From JARRNO01 sp037384885 (GTDB lineage Bacteria; Acidobacteriota; UBA4820; DSQY01), in the NCBI GenBank assembly GCA_037384885.1, contig JARRNO010000157.1:1-10705 (forward strand): a stretch of 10,705 bases of DNA, written 5' to 3'. Under the pieces are notes generated by a model. The model was given only the letters and a program-made list of their open reading frames with translations, was not told where the DNA came from and did not search any database. Made by a program: the position numbers and the translations under genes. Shown piece after piece: positions 1 to 6,165 of this stretch. Position 1 is the stretch's first letter, and the number at the start of each line of letters is the position of its first letter.

Positions 1-547
1 CCATGTACCAGAAAAGGATGGACACACTGAAATAGGTTGCGACCGCGAAGACGTCCCAGACCAGCGGGGACCGGAAGTTGATCCAGATGTGCCGGACGTT
101 TGGATAAGGAAAAAGCCAATAGGCGAGCCAAGGCCGCCCCACGTGAATGGCCGGAAAGATCAGGGCGCAGACGAAGGCGAAAATTGTGGTGGCCTCGGCG
201 ATCCGGCTGATGGCGTTGCGCCATTTCTGCCTGAAAAGATAGAGAATGACCGAAATGAGCGTTCCCGCGTGGCCGATCCCGACCCAGAACACGAAGTTGA
301 TAATCAGAAAGCCCCAGGCGACGGGGATGTTGTTGCCCATGGTTCCGATGCCGGTGTAGATCATATAGCCGATGCAGACGAACCCGATCAGCGTCACCAG
401 ACTGGTGATCGAGATGGCGATGTACCAGGCCCTCGGAGGTTTTTTCTCGGTCCAGGCCCTGACCTGGTCGTCGAGACCCCCCAGGCTGACATCGCCCTGG
501 ACCAGGGGTTCGACGCGGAGGGCTTCGGGAAGCAGCGCGTCAGACAT
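1..547 (-). CDS. actC: Alternative complex III membrane subunit ActC (NrfD/PsrC family), 3' end cut by window
   Basis: Partial gene: it starts at ATG 547 and runs off the left edge after 182 codons. ActC is the polytopic quinol-interacting membrane subunit of alternative complex III, homologous to NrfD and PsrC. The visible part has a soluble N-terminus of about 45 residues and then hydrophobic segments. It carries stretches typical of ActC: INFVFWVGIGHAGTLIS, PAIHVGRPWLAYW and INFRSPLVWDVFAV. A strong ribosome binding site (GGAGG, 6 nt before the ATG, at 554-558) supports the start. The ATG overlaps the actB stop by 8 nt (ATGTCTGA), so translation is probably coupled. The following genes should be actD, actE and actF, which are not visible. 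Identification rests on recognised family motifs and on the position directly after actB. Confidence 0.93.
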   Translation of the reverse strand, partial: MSDALLPEALRVEPLVQGDVSLGGLDDQVRAWTEKKPPRAWYIAISITSLVTLIGFVCIGYMIYTGIGTMGNNIPVAWGFLIINFVFWVGIGHAGTLISVILYLFRQKWRNAISRIAEATTIFAFVCALIFPAIHVGRPWLAYWLFPYPNVRHIWINFRSPLVWDVFAVATYFSVSILFWYM

Positions 548-3500
548 TCTTTTCCTCCCGCTTGGTGGCCGGGTTTCTCAGTTCGGCAAGGTAGGTAATC
601 CCGGGCCGCACGCCGAGGTCCTCCAGGACCTTGTACCCACGGTTGCTTTCAGACCGATTGGACACCCTGCTGTTTTCGTCCTTGAGATCCCCGAAGACGA
701 TGGCTTCGGCCGGACAGGCCACGGCGCAGGCGGGCCGGATTTCCCCGTCCCGGACCGGCCGGTGCTGATCTTTTGCTACCTGCTCGCCGTTGCGGATGCG
801 CTGCAGGCAGAAGGTGCACTTTTCCATCACGCCGCGAGGCCGGACCGTCACCTCCGGATTGAAGGCGAGATCGAGGGGGTCTTTGATGAAGCTCGTGTAA
901 TCGAAGAAATTGAACCGGCGTACCTTGTAGGGGCAGTTGTTGGAGCAGTACCTCGTCCCTACGCACCGGTTGTAGACCATGACGTTGAGGCCTTCGTCGT
1001 CGTGCATGGTGGCGGCCACCGGGCAGACGTTTTCGCAGGGAGCATCGTCGCACTGCTGGCACAGCATCGGCTGGTGGAAGACCTCGGGGGCGGACGGATC
1101 GCCTTTGTAATACGTGTCGATACGTATCCAGTGCATGATCCTCCCCTTCGCCACTCGATCGGGGCCGACCACCGGGATGTTGTTTTCAGACTGGCAGGCG
1201 ATTTCGCAGGCTGTGCAGCCCACGCAGGCGGACTGGTCGATCACCATGCCCCACTTGTGGTTGGGGAAGCGCTCCTTGGGATAGAGGGTGGCGAGGTTCA
1301 CCTTCTTCTTGGGTTTGGCCGCCTCCTTCGCGTATGTGTCCATGCTCCAGAGATGCGTGATGTATTCCTCGCGGCCCAGAAGACGGAATTGATGCTGCGT
1401 GCGAACGAGAGACTTGCTGTCTCCCGTCGCCGTGACCTTGGCGTCCTCGCTGAAAAAGGGATGCGCTTCACCGCCCTGAAGAACAAAGGTGTTAGCCCCG
1501 ACACCGCTTGCCACGCTGCCGGGGGTCCGCCCGTAGCCAAGGGTCGTGAACACTACGCCTTCCGCCTGTCCGGGCTGTATGAGCGCGGGAAGCACCACGC
1601 TGCCGCTTCCGGCGGCCACCTTCACCAGATCGCCGTCCGAAAGATCCATTTTCTTGGCATCCGCAGGCGAAAAGGCCAGCACGTTTTCCCACGACATCTT
1701 GGTGACGGGTTCGGGAAGTTCCTGCAGCCAGCCGATATTGCCGTAGCGCCCATCCCAGAGCCGCTTGTCGGGCGCGAGAAGCAGTTCCAGGGCGTCCGAC
1801 GGTTCCGAGGCCGCTTTGCCGGCCGCCTCCGTGAAGGCGGCGGCGCGGGGGCTGCGAGGCGGTCTTGCCTGGGCGTTTCTGCGCAGGATTCCGTCGTGAA
1901 CCGCCGCTGTCCAAAACTGGTCGAAATCGGCGAAAGTTCCTTTGGGATAGACTTCGCTTTGCCACCGGGCCATCAGGTATTTTCTGTAATCCGTCTGCAC
2001 GTCTCCACCGAGAGACTGAGTCCAGGCCAGTAGGATCTCTTCGGCGGGCTTGGTGTCGTAAAGCGGGCGGATCACCGGCTGCTGAAGGCTCAGCAGATTG
2101 GCGGCCGCTTCGTAGTCGCCCCAGCTTTCCATCCAGTGGTTGACCGGCAGAACGATCTGGCAGGCTTCGGCCGTTTCGTCTTCTTCCAGGCCGAGCCGGA
2201 CGTTCAGCGGGACCTTTTTCATGGCTGACTGAAAAGCCTCGGCGCCGGGAAGGGCGTAGAGCGGATTGACATCCCAGAACACGGCGAGTCCATATTTCCC
2301 GGCAGACATTTCAGATGCGAGCTTCGAAACCTCCGCCGTCGAGGCGAGCGGGACGGGATCCGGCGAATAAGCCGTTTCGACCGTCGTCCCCTCCACACCG
2401 AGCATGACGTTAATCAGCTCGGCCGCCACGTGGGCTTCGGCGGGAAGGGAGGGACCGGCCATCACGAGGGAGTGTTTCCCTTCCCTGGCCAGGTCCGCCA
2501 CCATGGCGTCCACCACCGATTTGCCGAGCTTCTGTTGCTTCACAACGTCATCAAGCACAAAAGGCGCAAGGCTTCCCGCCGGGAACCCGGCCGGAAGCGC
2601 CACCCCGTGCCGGCCGTGGAGCGCGCCAGCCACCGCGAACAGGAAGCGCGCCGCGTGTGAGGGCCGCAGCCGCAGACGCTGGTCGGCCTTTGTTCCTGTC
2701 AGGCTCATGGCGCCTTCCACGGCGTAAAGTCGGCTGATCGGCTCGTCCGGGCTTTTCAGTCTCCGGCGCGCCGCATATCCCGCAATGGAAGTGACCTGCG
2801 ACTCCATGGCCCCCAGGAAATCGGCCTCAGCGGCCAGGATCACATTGGCGGCTTCCAGGTGATAAACGGGGGTCAGGGCCTTCCCATAAAGGCTTTCCGC
2901 GGCCTTTTCAGCCGTGGGCGAAAGCGCCGGCTCCCATTCGACGTGGCGAAGGTTGGGAACCTTCGACTTGAAAGCCTCAATCACTTTCCGCCGTGTGGGG
3001 GAGATCACCGCGGGCGTGAGGAGGAGGACCTCCTTACCCGATCCGGACGCCTTCTTAAGAGCGCTGATGATACGGTCGTTCGCTGCCTTCCAGTTGGAGG
3101 GGCGGCCGTCCATTTTCGGCCCCCGGAGACGGTCCGGACTATACAGGCCGATCACTTCCGCCTGGGCCCTCAAGGACGTTTTGCCGTTGAAGACCGGATG
3201 CTCGTCGTTCCCATCGATGTGGATGGGACGCCCCTCGCGTGTCTTGATGAGGACGCCGTACGGGACCCGCCCCTCCTGATAGGTGCTGGCGTAGTAATTC
3301 GCGACGCCGGGGATCACATCCCTGGGCTTCTTTGTGTAGGGAACGATAGTCTTCTCGTCCGGCTTCTGGCAGGCCACCGTGGCGGCCAGGGCCGCCGAAG
3401 CGCCCATCAGGCTCAAAAAACGCCTGCGGGAAACAGGGTCTTTTTCAGACGGCGGCTGAATGGGTTTAAGAACCTCGGGCGCAAATTCGCTGCGGGCATC

Positions 3501-3581
3501 CTCGGCCGCGGCGGCCGGGTCCTGCTTTTCCGCCAGAGAGCGCCAGAATTTAGCCGGCTGCTTCTTCTTATCTTTAGCCAC
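540..3581 (-). CDS. actB: Alternative complex III subunit ActB: MopB-like domain fused to four-cluster iron-sulfur domain
   Basis: This 1013-residue protein is the large peripheral electron-transfer subunit of ACIII, which carries electrons from quinol oxidation. The N-terminal 50 residues contain the ActB-style KFWRSLAE segment, followed by a twin-arginine signal (SRRRFLSLMG, 51-60), a hydrophobic stretch and Cys71. Residues about 80-740 resemble the molybdopterin oxidoreductase fold but lack the usual N-terminal Cys cluster motif, as in other ActB proteins, so no Mo cofactor is expected. Residues about 778-965 form a ferredoxin-type domain with 15 Cys: 786/789/792/796, 841/844/849/853, 873/879/883, 922/925 and 952/956. 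In CVGTRYC, Thr876 stands where a fourth ligand would be, which fits three [4Fe-4S] clusters and one [3Fe-4S]. The start is GTG at 3581, overlapping the upstream small gene by 8 nt (GTGGCTAA). Only a weak Shine-Dalgarno is present, so translational coupling is likely. Confidence 0.95.
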   Translation of the reverse strand: MAKDKKKQPAKFWRSLAEKQDPAAAAEDARSEFAPEVLKPIQPPSEKDPVSRRRFLSLMGASAALAATVACQKPDEKTIVPYTKKPRDVIPGVANYYASTYQEGRVPYGVLIKTREGRPIHIDGNDEHPVFNGKTSLRAQAEVIGLYSPDRLRGPKMDGRPSNWKAANDRIISALKKASGSGKEVLLLTPAVISPTRRKVIEAFKSKVPNLRHVEWEPALSPTAEKAAESLYGKALTPVYHLEAANVILAAEADFLGAMESQVTSIAGYAARRRLKSPDEPISRLYAVEGAMSLTGTKADQRLRLRPSHAARFLFAVAGALHGRHGVALPAGFPAGSLAPFVLDDVVKQQKLGKSVVDAMVADLAREGKHSLVMAGPSLPAEAHVAAELINVMLGVEGTTVETAYSPDPVPLASTAEVSKLASEMSAGKYGLAVFWDVNPLYALPGAEAFQSAMKKVPLNVRLGLEEDETAEACQIVLPVNHWMESWGDYEAAANLLSLQQPVIRPLYDTKPAEEILLAWTQSLGGDVQTDYRKYLMARWQSEVYPKGTFADFDQFWTAAVHDGILRRNAQARPPRSPRAAAFTEAAGKAASEPSDALELLLAPDKRLWDGRYGNIGWLQELPEPVTKMSWENVLAFSPADAKKMDLSDGDLVKVAAGSGSVVLPALIQPGQAEGVVFTTLGYGRTPGSVASGVGANTFVLQGGEAHPFFSEDAKVTATGDSKSLVRTQHQFRLLGREEYITHLWSMDTYAKEAAKPKKKVNLATLYPKERFPNHKWGMVIDQSACVGCTACEIACQSENNIPVVGPDRVAKGRIMHWIRIDTYYKGDPSAPEVFHQPMLCQQCDDAPCENVCPVAATMHDDEGLNVMVYNRCVGTRYCSNNCPYKVRRFNFFDYTSFIKDPLDLAFNPEVTVRPRGVMEKCTFCLQRIRNGEQVAKDQHRPVRDGEIRPACAVACPAEAIVFGDLKDENSRVSNRSESNRGYKVLEDLGVRPGITYLAELRNPATKREEKNV

Positions 3582-3774
3582 GACGCTTCACCGAATAGAG
3601 AGCAGGGGAGACCTTCCGGGAAGTGCGCCGGGGGCCGCCCTGCGTCGGGTTGTCTTTGGTCACCGAACGCCTTTTCAGAAAGCGCGGCCTTCTCGAAAGC
3701 AGGGCGCCTGCGAGCGCGACCCCGAGCAGAGCCGCCATACCGAAAAGGACTTGACGACGACTGGTTGTTTTCAT
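3574..3774 (-). CDS. Small twin-arginine / single-helix protein between actA and actB, function unknown
   Basis: This encodes a 66-residue protein that I cannot assign to a family. It begins MKTTSRRQVLFGM, a twin-arginine motif, followed by a hydrophobic segment at about residues 9-26. The remaining 40 residues are very basic and rich in Arg, Lys and Ser. The start ATG has a good ribosome binding site (AGGAG, 7 nt upstream). The gene begins 19 nt after actA stops, and its stop overlaps the GTG of actB by 8 nt, so it is embedded in the operon and likely coupled to actB. It could be a Tat-exported or membrane-anchored small accessory of ACIII, or only a coupling ORF. The usual actABCDEF order has no named gene here. 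That it is a real gene is fairly likely; its role is unknown. Confidence 0.7.
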   Translation of the reverse strand: MKTTSRRQVLFGMAALLGVALAGALLSRRPRFLKRRSVTKDNPTQGGPRRTSRKVSPALYSVKRRG

Positions 3775-3793
3775 CTCGTGACTCCTCTTCCGG

Positions 3794-4357
3794 CTACCGG
3801 TGGCACGCCGAGCAATTTGTGGGACCCTTTTTAACGGGGGAGCCCGGCGGCAGATACCGGCTCGGATCTCGGTGGCAGTCCAGACAATGGCCCATCCGCA
3901 TATTCATCACTCGCGTCAGGACCTTCATGGTTTGAACAGGCCCATGGCAGGCCTGGCAACGGATGCCGGCGTTGACGTGGGCCCTGTGATCGAAATAGAC
4001 GTGGTCCGGCAAATCATAAACGCGCGTCCAGGCCAGAGTGCCCCCGGATTTGAAAATGGCTGTGATTTTTTTGATGCTCGGGTTATTGACCCGGGTATAC
4101 CGGTGGCAGTTCATACAGGTCTGCACGGCGGGTACCGTAGCGTGCCGGCTCCTGTCCGCATTGGTGTGGCAGTACTGGCAGGGGATGCGGTTTGCGCCCG
4201 CATGCAGCTTGTGGGAGAAGGGAATGGGCTGTTTCGGCGCATAGCCCAGCACGAATCGCGCCGGCTCGGCGACCCAGCCGACGACCACCATGGTTGTCAG
4301 AATGCAAAACAGACCCAACGGAAGAGTGATATGCCAGAACCGATCCTGTGGATGCAC
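3794..4357 (-). CDS. actA: Alternative complex III pentaheme cytochrome c subunit ActA
   Basis: This 187-residue membrane-anchored multiheme cytochrome is the periplasmic electron-transfer subunit of ACIII. There is one N-terminal transmembrane helix (about residues 10-30). Five CXXCH heme c motifs follow: CQYCH 60-64, CMNCH 81-85, CQACH 134-138, CLDCH 158-162 and CSACH 182-186. The His-containing segments PFSHKLHAG and VYFDHRAHVNAG resemble those of ActA and NrfH/cytochrome c7-type proteins and may supply axial ligands. The length and five hemes fit ActA. The start is GTG at 4357, chosen because GGAGG lies 6 nt upstream and the hydrophobic helix follows directly. It is the first gene of the operon. 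A candidate promoter lies about 410 nt upstream with a long hairpin-rich leader between. Confidence 0.95.
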   Translation of the reverse strand: MHPQDRFWHITLPLGLFCILTTMVVVGWVAEPARFVLGYAPKQPIPFSHKLHAGANRIPCQYCHTNADRSRHATVPAVQTCMNCHRYTRVNNPSIKKITAIFKSGGTLAWTRVYDLPDHVYFDHRAHVNAGIRCQACHGPVQTMKVLTRVMNMRMGHCLDCHRDPSRYLPPGSPVKKGPTNCSACHR

Positions 4358-4485
4358 CCAGAACCTCCACCTTGCAGCTTAACGAGGCCCAATCCGGCCG
4401 CTCGCGGGCAAGCCGCCCACGGCGCGATAAGTCTCGCCAAGAGATGAAACCCAAAACCGACGGGTAATCGCTGCCTCAGGGGACA

Positions 4486-4505
4486 GCGCCGGGAGATCCC
4501 GGCGC
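4486..4505 (-). repeat. Strong 20-bp perfect palindrome in the actA leader
   Basis: The minus strand reads GCGCCGGGATCTCCCGGCGC, a perfect palindrome that would form a very stable GC hairpin in the leader, with at most 8 or 9 pairs around a tiny loop. No T-run follows on either strand, so it is not a standard intrinsic terminator. Flanking smaller hairpins are GCCCG/CGGGC at 4526-4539 and GTGGGC/GCCCGC at 4404-4420. Function unknown; an RNA control element or a DNA site for a dimeric regulator are both possible. Confidence 0.55.
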
Positions 4506-4681
4506 CGGTGCGGAATGCATATGACGCCCGGACGCGGGCCACCGTCGCGATGGTTCAAATCCGTGGCCGATTGTGATGGATGTTCGCTCTGAGAATCCCT
4601 CTCGGTTGATTGACGACATCGACAGAGCAAGTCCGGGTCTCCTGTGGAGCGCGCGATTCAAACGTGATTTGACCTGCCCGC

Positions 4682-4709
4682 CCCGGCAACGCTTCAGCCG
4701 GGTTTGTTT
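4682..4709 (+). terminator. Weak candidate intrinsic terminator reading on the plus strand
   Basis: CCCGGC (4682-4687) and GCCGGG (4697-4702) form a 6-bp GC stem with a 9-nt loop. On the plus strand it is followed by TTTGTTT. No plus-strand gene is visible upstream, so its purpose is unclear. On the minus strand the same stem would simply be another leader hairpin. Confidence 0.25.
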
Positions 4710-4740
4710 CACCCCGAGAATCTCTGAACGAGAAAGACTG

Positions 4741-4757
4741 TGGCGTGAAGAACGCCA
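4741..4757 (-). repeat. Short perfect inverted repeat near the predicted act transcript start
   Basis: TGGCGT and ACGCCA are separated by 5 nt (TCTTC on the minus strand), about 8 nt downstream of the predicted start site. It could be the first hairpin of the leader RNA or a DNA operator. It is short enough to be a chance occurrence. Confidence 0.35.
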
Positions 4758-4764
4758 ACGTCAT

Positions 4765-4792
4765 CACTCAAAAGATAGCATAACACTCAAAA
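4765..4792 (-). repeat. Pair of perfect 9-bp direct repeats across the act promoter
   Basis: TTTTGAGTG occurs twice on the minus strand, at 4784-4792 and 4765-4773, with a period of 19 bp, close to two helical turns. One copy lies in the spacer of the predicted promoter, and the other overlaps the edge of the -10 and the start-site region. The arrangement resembles a tandem operator for a repressor, but no binding protein can be named. Confidence 0.5.
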
Positions 4793-4800
4793 TGATTCAA
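4772..4800 (-). promoter_or_regulatory. Candidate sigma70-type promoter for the act operon
   Basis: On the minus strand TTGAAT (4795-4800) and TATCTT (4772-4777) are separated by exactly 17 nt. The second hexamer is preceded by TGC, an extended -10 element. Each hexamer matches the consensus at 4 of 6 positions. It lies in the only clearly AT-rich part of the intergenic region and faces actA. Transcription would begin near 4765, giving a leader of about 400 nt. This is prediction by eye, and no start site is known. Confidence 0.45.
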
Positions 4801-4984
4801 TAATTGCAATAAATTCACTATTGGTGACCGTTTGCGCCACTTTTGTCGGCCGGCGGCACCCGGGGCGCGGCCCAGGCGGGAGAAAAGCGGGGCTTCATGT
4901 TTCAGACCATCATCTCCGTGTGATTTCACCCAGGTGCAAACCTGTGCCGTCGAGGATGGGAACACCGGCTGGCGGACAACCAGG

Positions 4985-5003
4985 GTCTGCCGTTTCGGCA
5001 GAC
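4985..5003 (-). terminator. Hairpin downstream of the tonB-like gene, possible transcript end
   Basis: GTCTGCCG and CGGCAGAC form a perfect 8-bp stem around AAA, about 80 nt after the tonB-like stop codon. There is no T-tract on the minus-strand side, so it is not a classic intrinsic terminator. It could stabilise the 3' end after Rho-dependent termination. Confidence 0.35.
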
Positions 5004-5082
5004 ACAATGTCCCTACCCGGGCCGGATCGCCTTCGGCTCCTCTTTGGCGCGACGGAAACAAGCGCGGCGGTCGGACGACGGC

Positions 5083-6165
5083 TTACTGGTCTGGGGATTG
5101 GATGAAGTAGTAGAACCGGAAGACCGCACCAAGGCGGGGGACGGTCACAAAAGAGGGTAGCGGCGGGAGCGGGTTGCTGGTCCTAAGGGCGTCCAGTGCT
5201 GACTGATCGTAAGAGGGGATGTTCGATGACCGGATGACCCGCAAATCCGTGATGCTCCCGTCCTTGTTGACATAAAAATGGACGGCCACCCACCCCTCCT
5301 GCTGAAGAACCTCCTGGGCGGCCGGTACGCTCCAGTTCGATTTCACGATCTGCTGCACTTTCCTGGCGTACGGGCCGAGATCCCAGGCCGCCGTGTCGAA
5401 GGACAGGTTCCCCGTGTTCAGGCGGCTGGCGTTGGGATTGTTGAACCCGCTCTGGAGGCTTCCCAGCATCATTTGCTGAATCTGGCTGCCAACGCTGGCC
5501 GGCCGGCGCGGTGCGGGGTTGGCCCCCGAGCGTCCCTTGGACGCTTGTTCGCGCGCCCCGCCCACGGGCAGCCCGTTCCTGGAGTTGGAAGGTTTGCCCT
5601 TCACGGTACCTGCACCCTTCTGGTTGGGAACGACCCGCTTGGCTTCTTCCCGCCCGTTGCGCCGGTTGTCTTTTCCCTTCGCCTTGGCCTGGGACGGAGA
5701 ACGCCGGGGCTGGGGTGCGGCCGCCGCCCGGCCGGCGCTGCCCCGTGACGGGCGTGCGCCCTTCGAAGGCCGCACGAACGGACGCGTGACATCGGCGTTG
5801 CCTTTGCCGCCCTGCTGCCGGACGGGATTGTTTCCGAAATTCTGGGGATCGGGCGAATTCCCCTTTTCCTTGTAGGGGCTGGCGCCGCGCCGGTTCATGT
5901 CGGATTTCCGGCTCTGATCCATGGGCGGGAGCTTGGAAGGCTTCATGTCCTTGACGTACACGAAACGCACCGGCTGGCCGTTGACGGTCTGGAGGCGCTG
6001 GGCGGCCTGATTCTGGCCCGCCGGATTGGCGGCGGCGGCCATGTACTGGCGCGTCGCGAAAAAGAGGATAAAGGCATGGATGAGAATGGCCGCGACCACG
6101 GCCGTGCTCGGCACCCAGTGGTCCCGCAGCTTCGCCCGTTTCCAGAGTTGTCCCAATCTAATCAT
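5083..6165 (-). CDS. TonB-family energy transducer-like protein with Arg/Ser/Gly-rich spacer
   Basis: This 360-residue inner-membrane protein has the TonB/TolA layout. The N-terminus is short and basic, a membrane helix spans about residues 18-37 and contains His30, a long disordered spacer covers about 80-225, and the C-terminal TonB-like domain covers about 264-355 (GWVAVHFYVNKDGSITDLRV). The segment SRKSDMNRRGASP after the helix resembles one common in TonB-like proteins of Deltaproteobacteria. The spacer is rich in Arg, Lys, Ser, Gly and Asn rather than the usual Pro-Glu/Pro-Lys repeats. The frame is open upstream to 6363, but ATG 6165 was chosen. It places the helix at a normal distance and overlaps the upstream stop by 8 nt (ATGATTAG), while the extension lies wholly within the hydrolase gene. 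No ExbB/ExbD or receptor is nearby, so the partner is unknown. Confidence 0.85.
   Translation of the reverse strand: MIRLGQLWKRAKLRDHWVPSTAVVAAILIHAFILFFATRQYMAAAANPAGQNQAAQRLQTVNGQPVRFVYVKDMKPSKLPPMDQSRKSDMNRRGASPYKEKGNSPDPQNFGNNPVRQQGGKGNADVTRPFVRPSKGARPSRGSAGRAAAAPQPRRSPSQAKAKGKDNRRNGREEAKRVVPNQKGAGTVKGKPSNSRNGLPVGGAREQASKGRSGANPAPRRPASVGSQIQQMMLGSLQSGFNNPNASRLNTGNLSFDTAAWDLGPYARKVQQIVKSNWSVPAAQEVLQQEGWVAVHFYVNKDGSITDLRVIRSSNIPSYDQSALDALRTSNPLPPLPSFVTVPRLGAVFRFYYFIQSPDQ

Larger units (their letters stand above)
4358..5082. other. 725-bp intergenic region between tonB-like gene and actA
   Basis: No convincing gene is present: open frames here are short, lack good ribosome binding sites and match nothing I know. 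Most of it is GC-rich, apart from an AT-rich segment at about 4760-4830. Seen in it, in minus-strand order, are a hairpin at 4985-5003, a promoter candidate at 4772-4800 overlapped by direct repeats, a short inverted repeat at 4741-4757, and hairpins at 4682-4702, 4526-4539, 4486-4505 and 4404-4420. Then comes the actA ribosome binding site. The region separates the envelope operon from the ACIII operon and most likely holds the end of the first and the control region of the second. Confidence 0.75.

Noticed and set aside
372..2033. Long open frame on the plus strand opposite actB (553 codons), with others like it
   Set aside because: It is antisense to a clearly real gene with 15 iron-sulfur Cys, has no family resemblance, and is the kind of open frame that high-GC codon use leaves on the other strand.
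4540..4575. tRNA-like T-arm (GGTTCAAATCC) on the plus strand
   Set aside because: The 5-bp stem has a mismatch, there is no matching acceptor stem about 70 nt upstream, no anticodon arm and no CCA.
4741..4760. Possible sigma54 promoter (TTGGC with GC 10 nt later, minus strand)
   Set aside because: The -24 part fits, but the -12 part keeps only GC of TTGC, and the match is largely explained by the inverted repeat there.
4573..4803. Plus-strand 76-codon open frame in the intergenic region, and overlapping frames at 4821-5110
   Set aside because: No ribosome binding site, no recognisable domain and arbitrary composition; two overlapping frames on the same strand are equally open, as expected by chance.
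4358..4830. Cyclic-di-GMP (GEMM) riboswitch upstream of a multiheme cytochrome gene
   Set aside because: These occur before cytochrome genes in related bacteria, but I find no GGGACGCAAAGCC-like core; the only GCAAA near here lies upstream of the predicted promoter.
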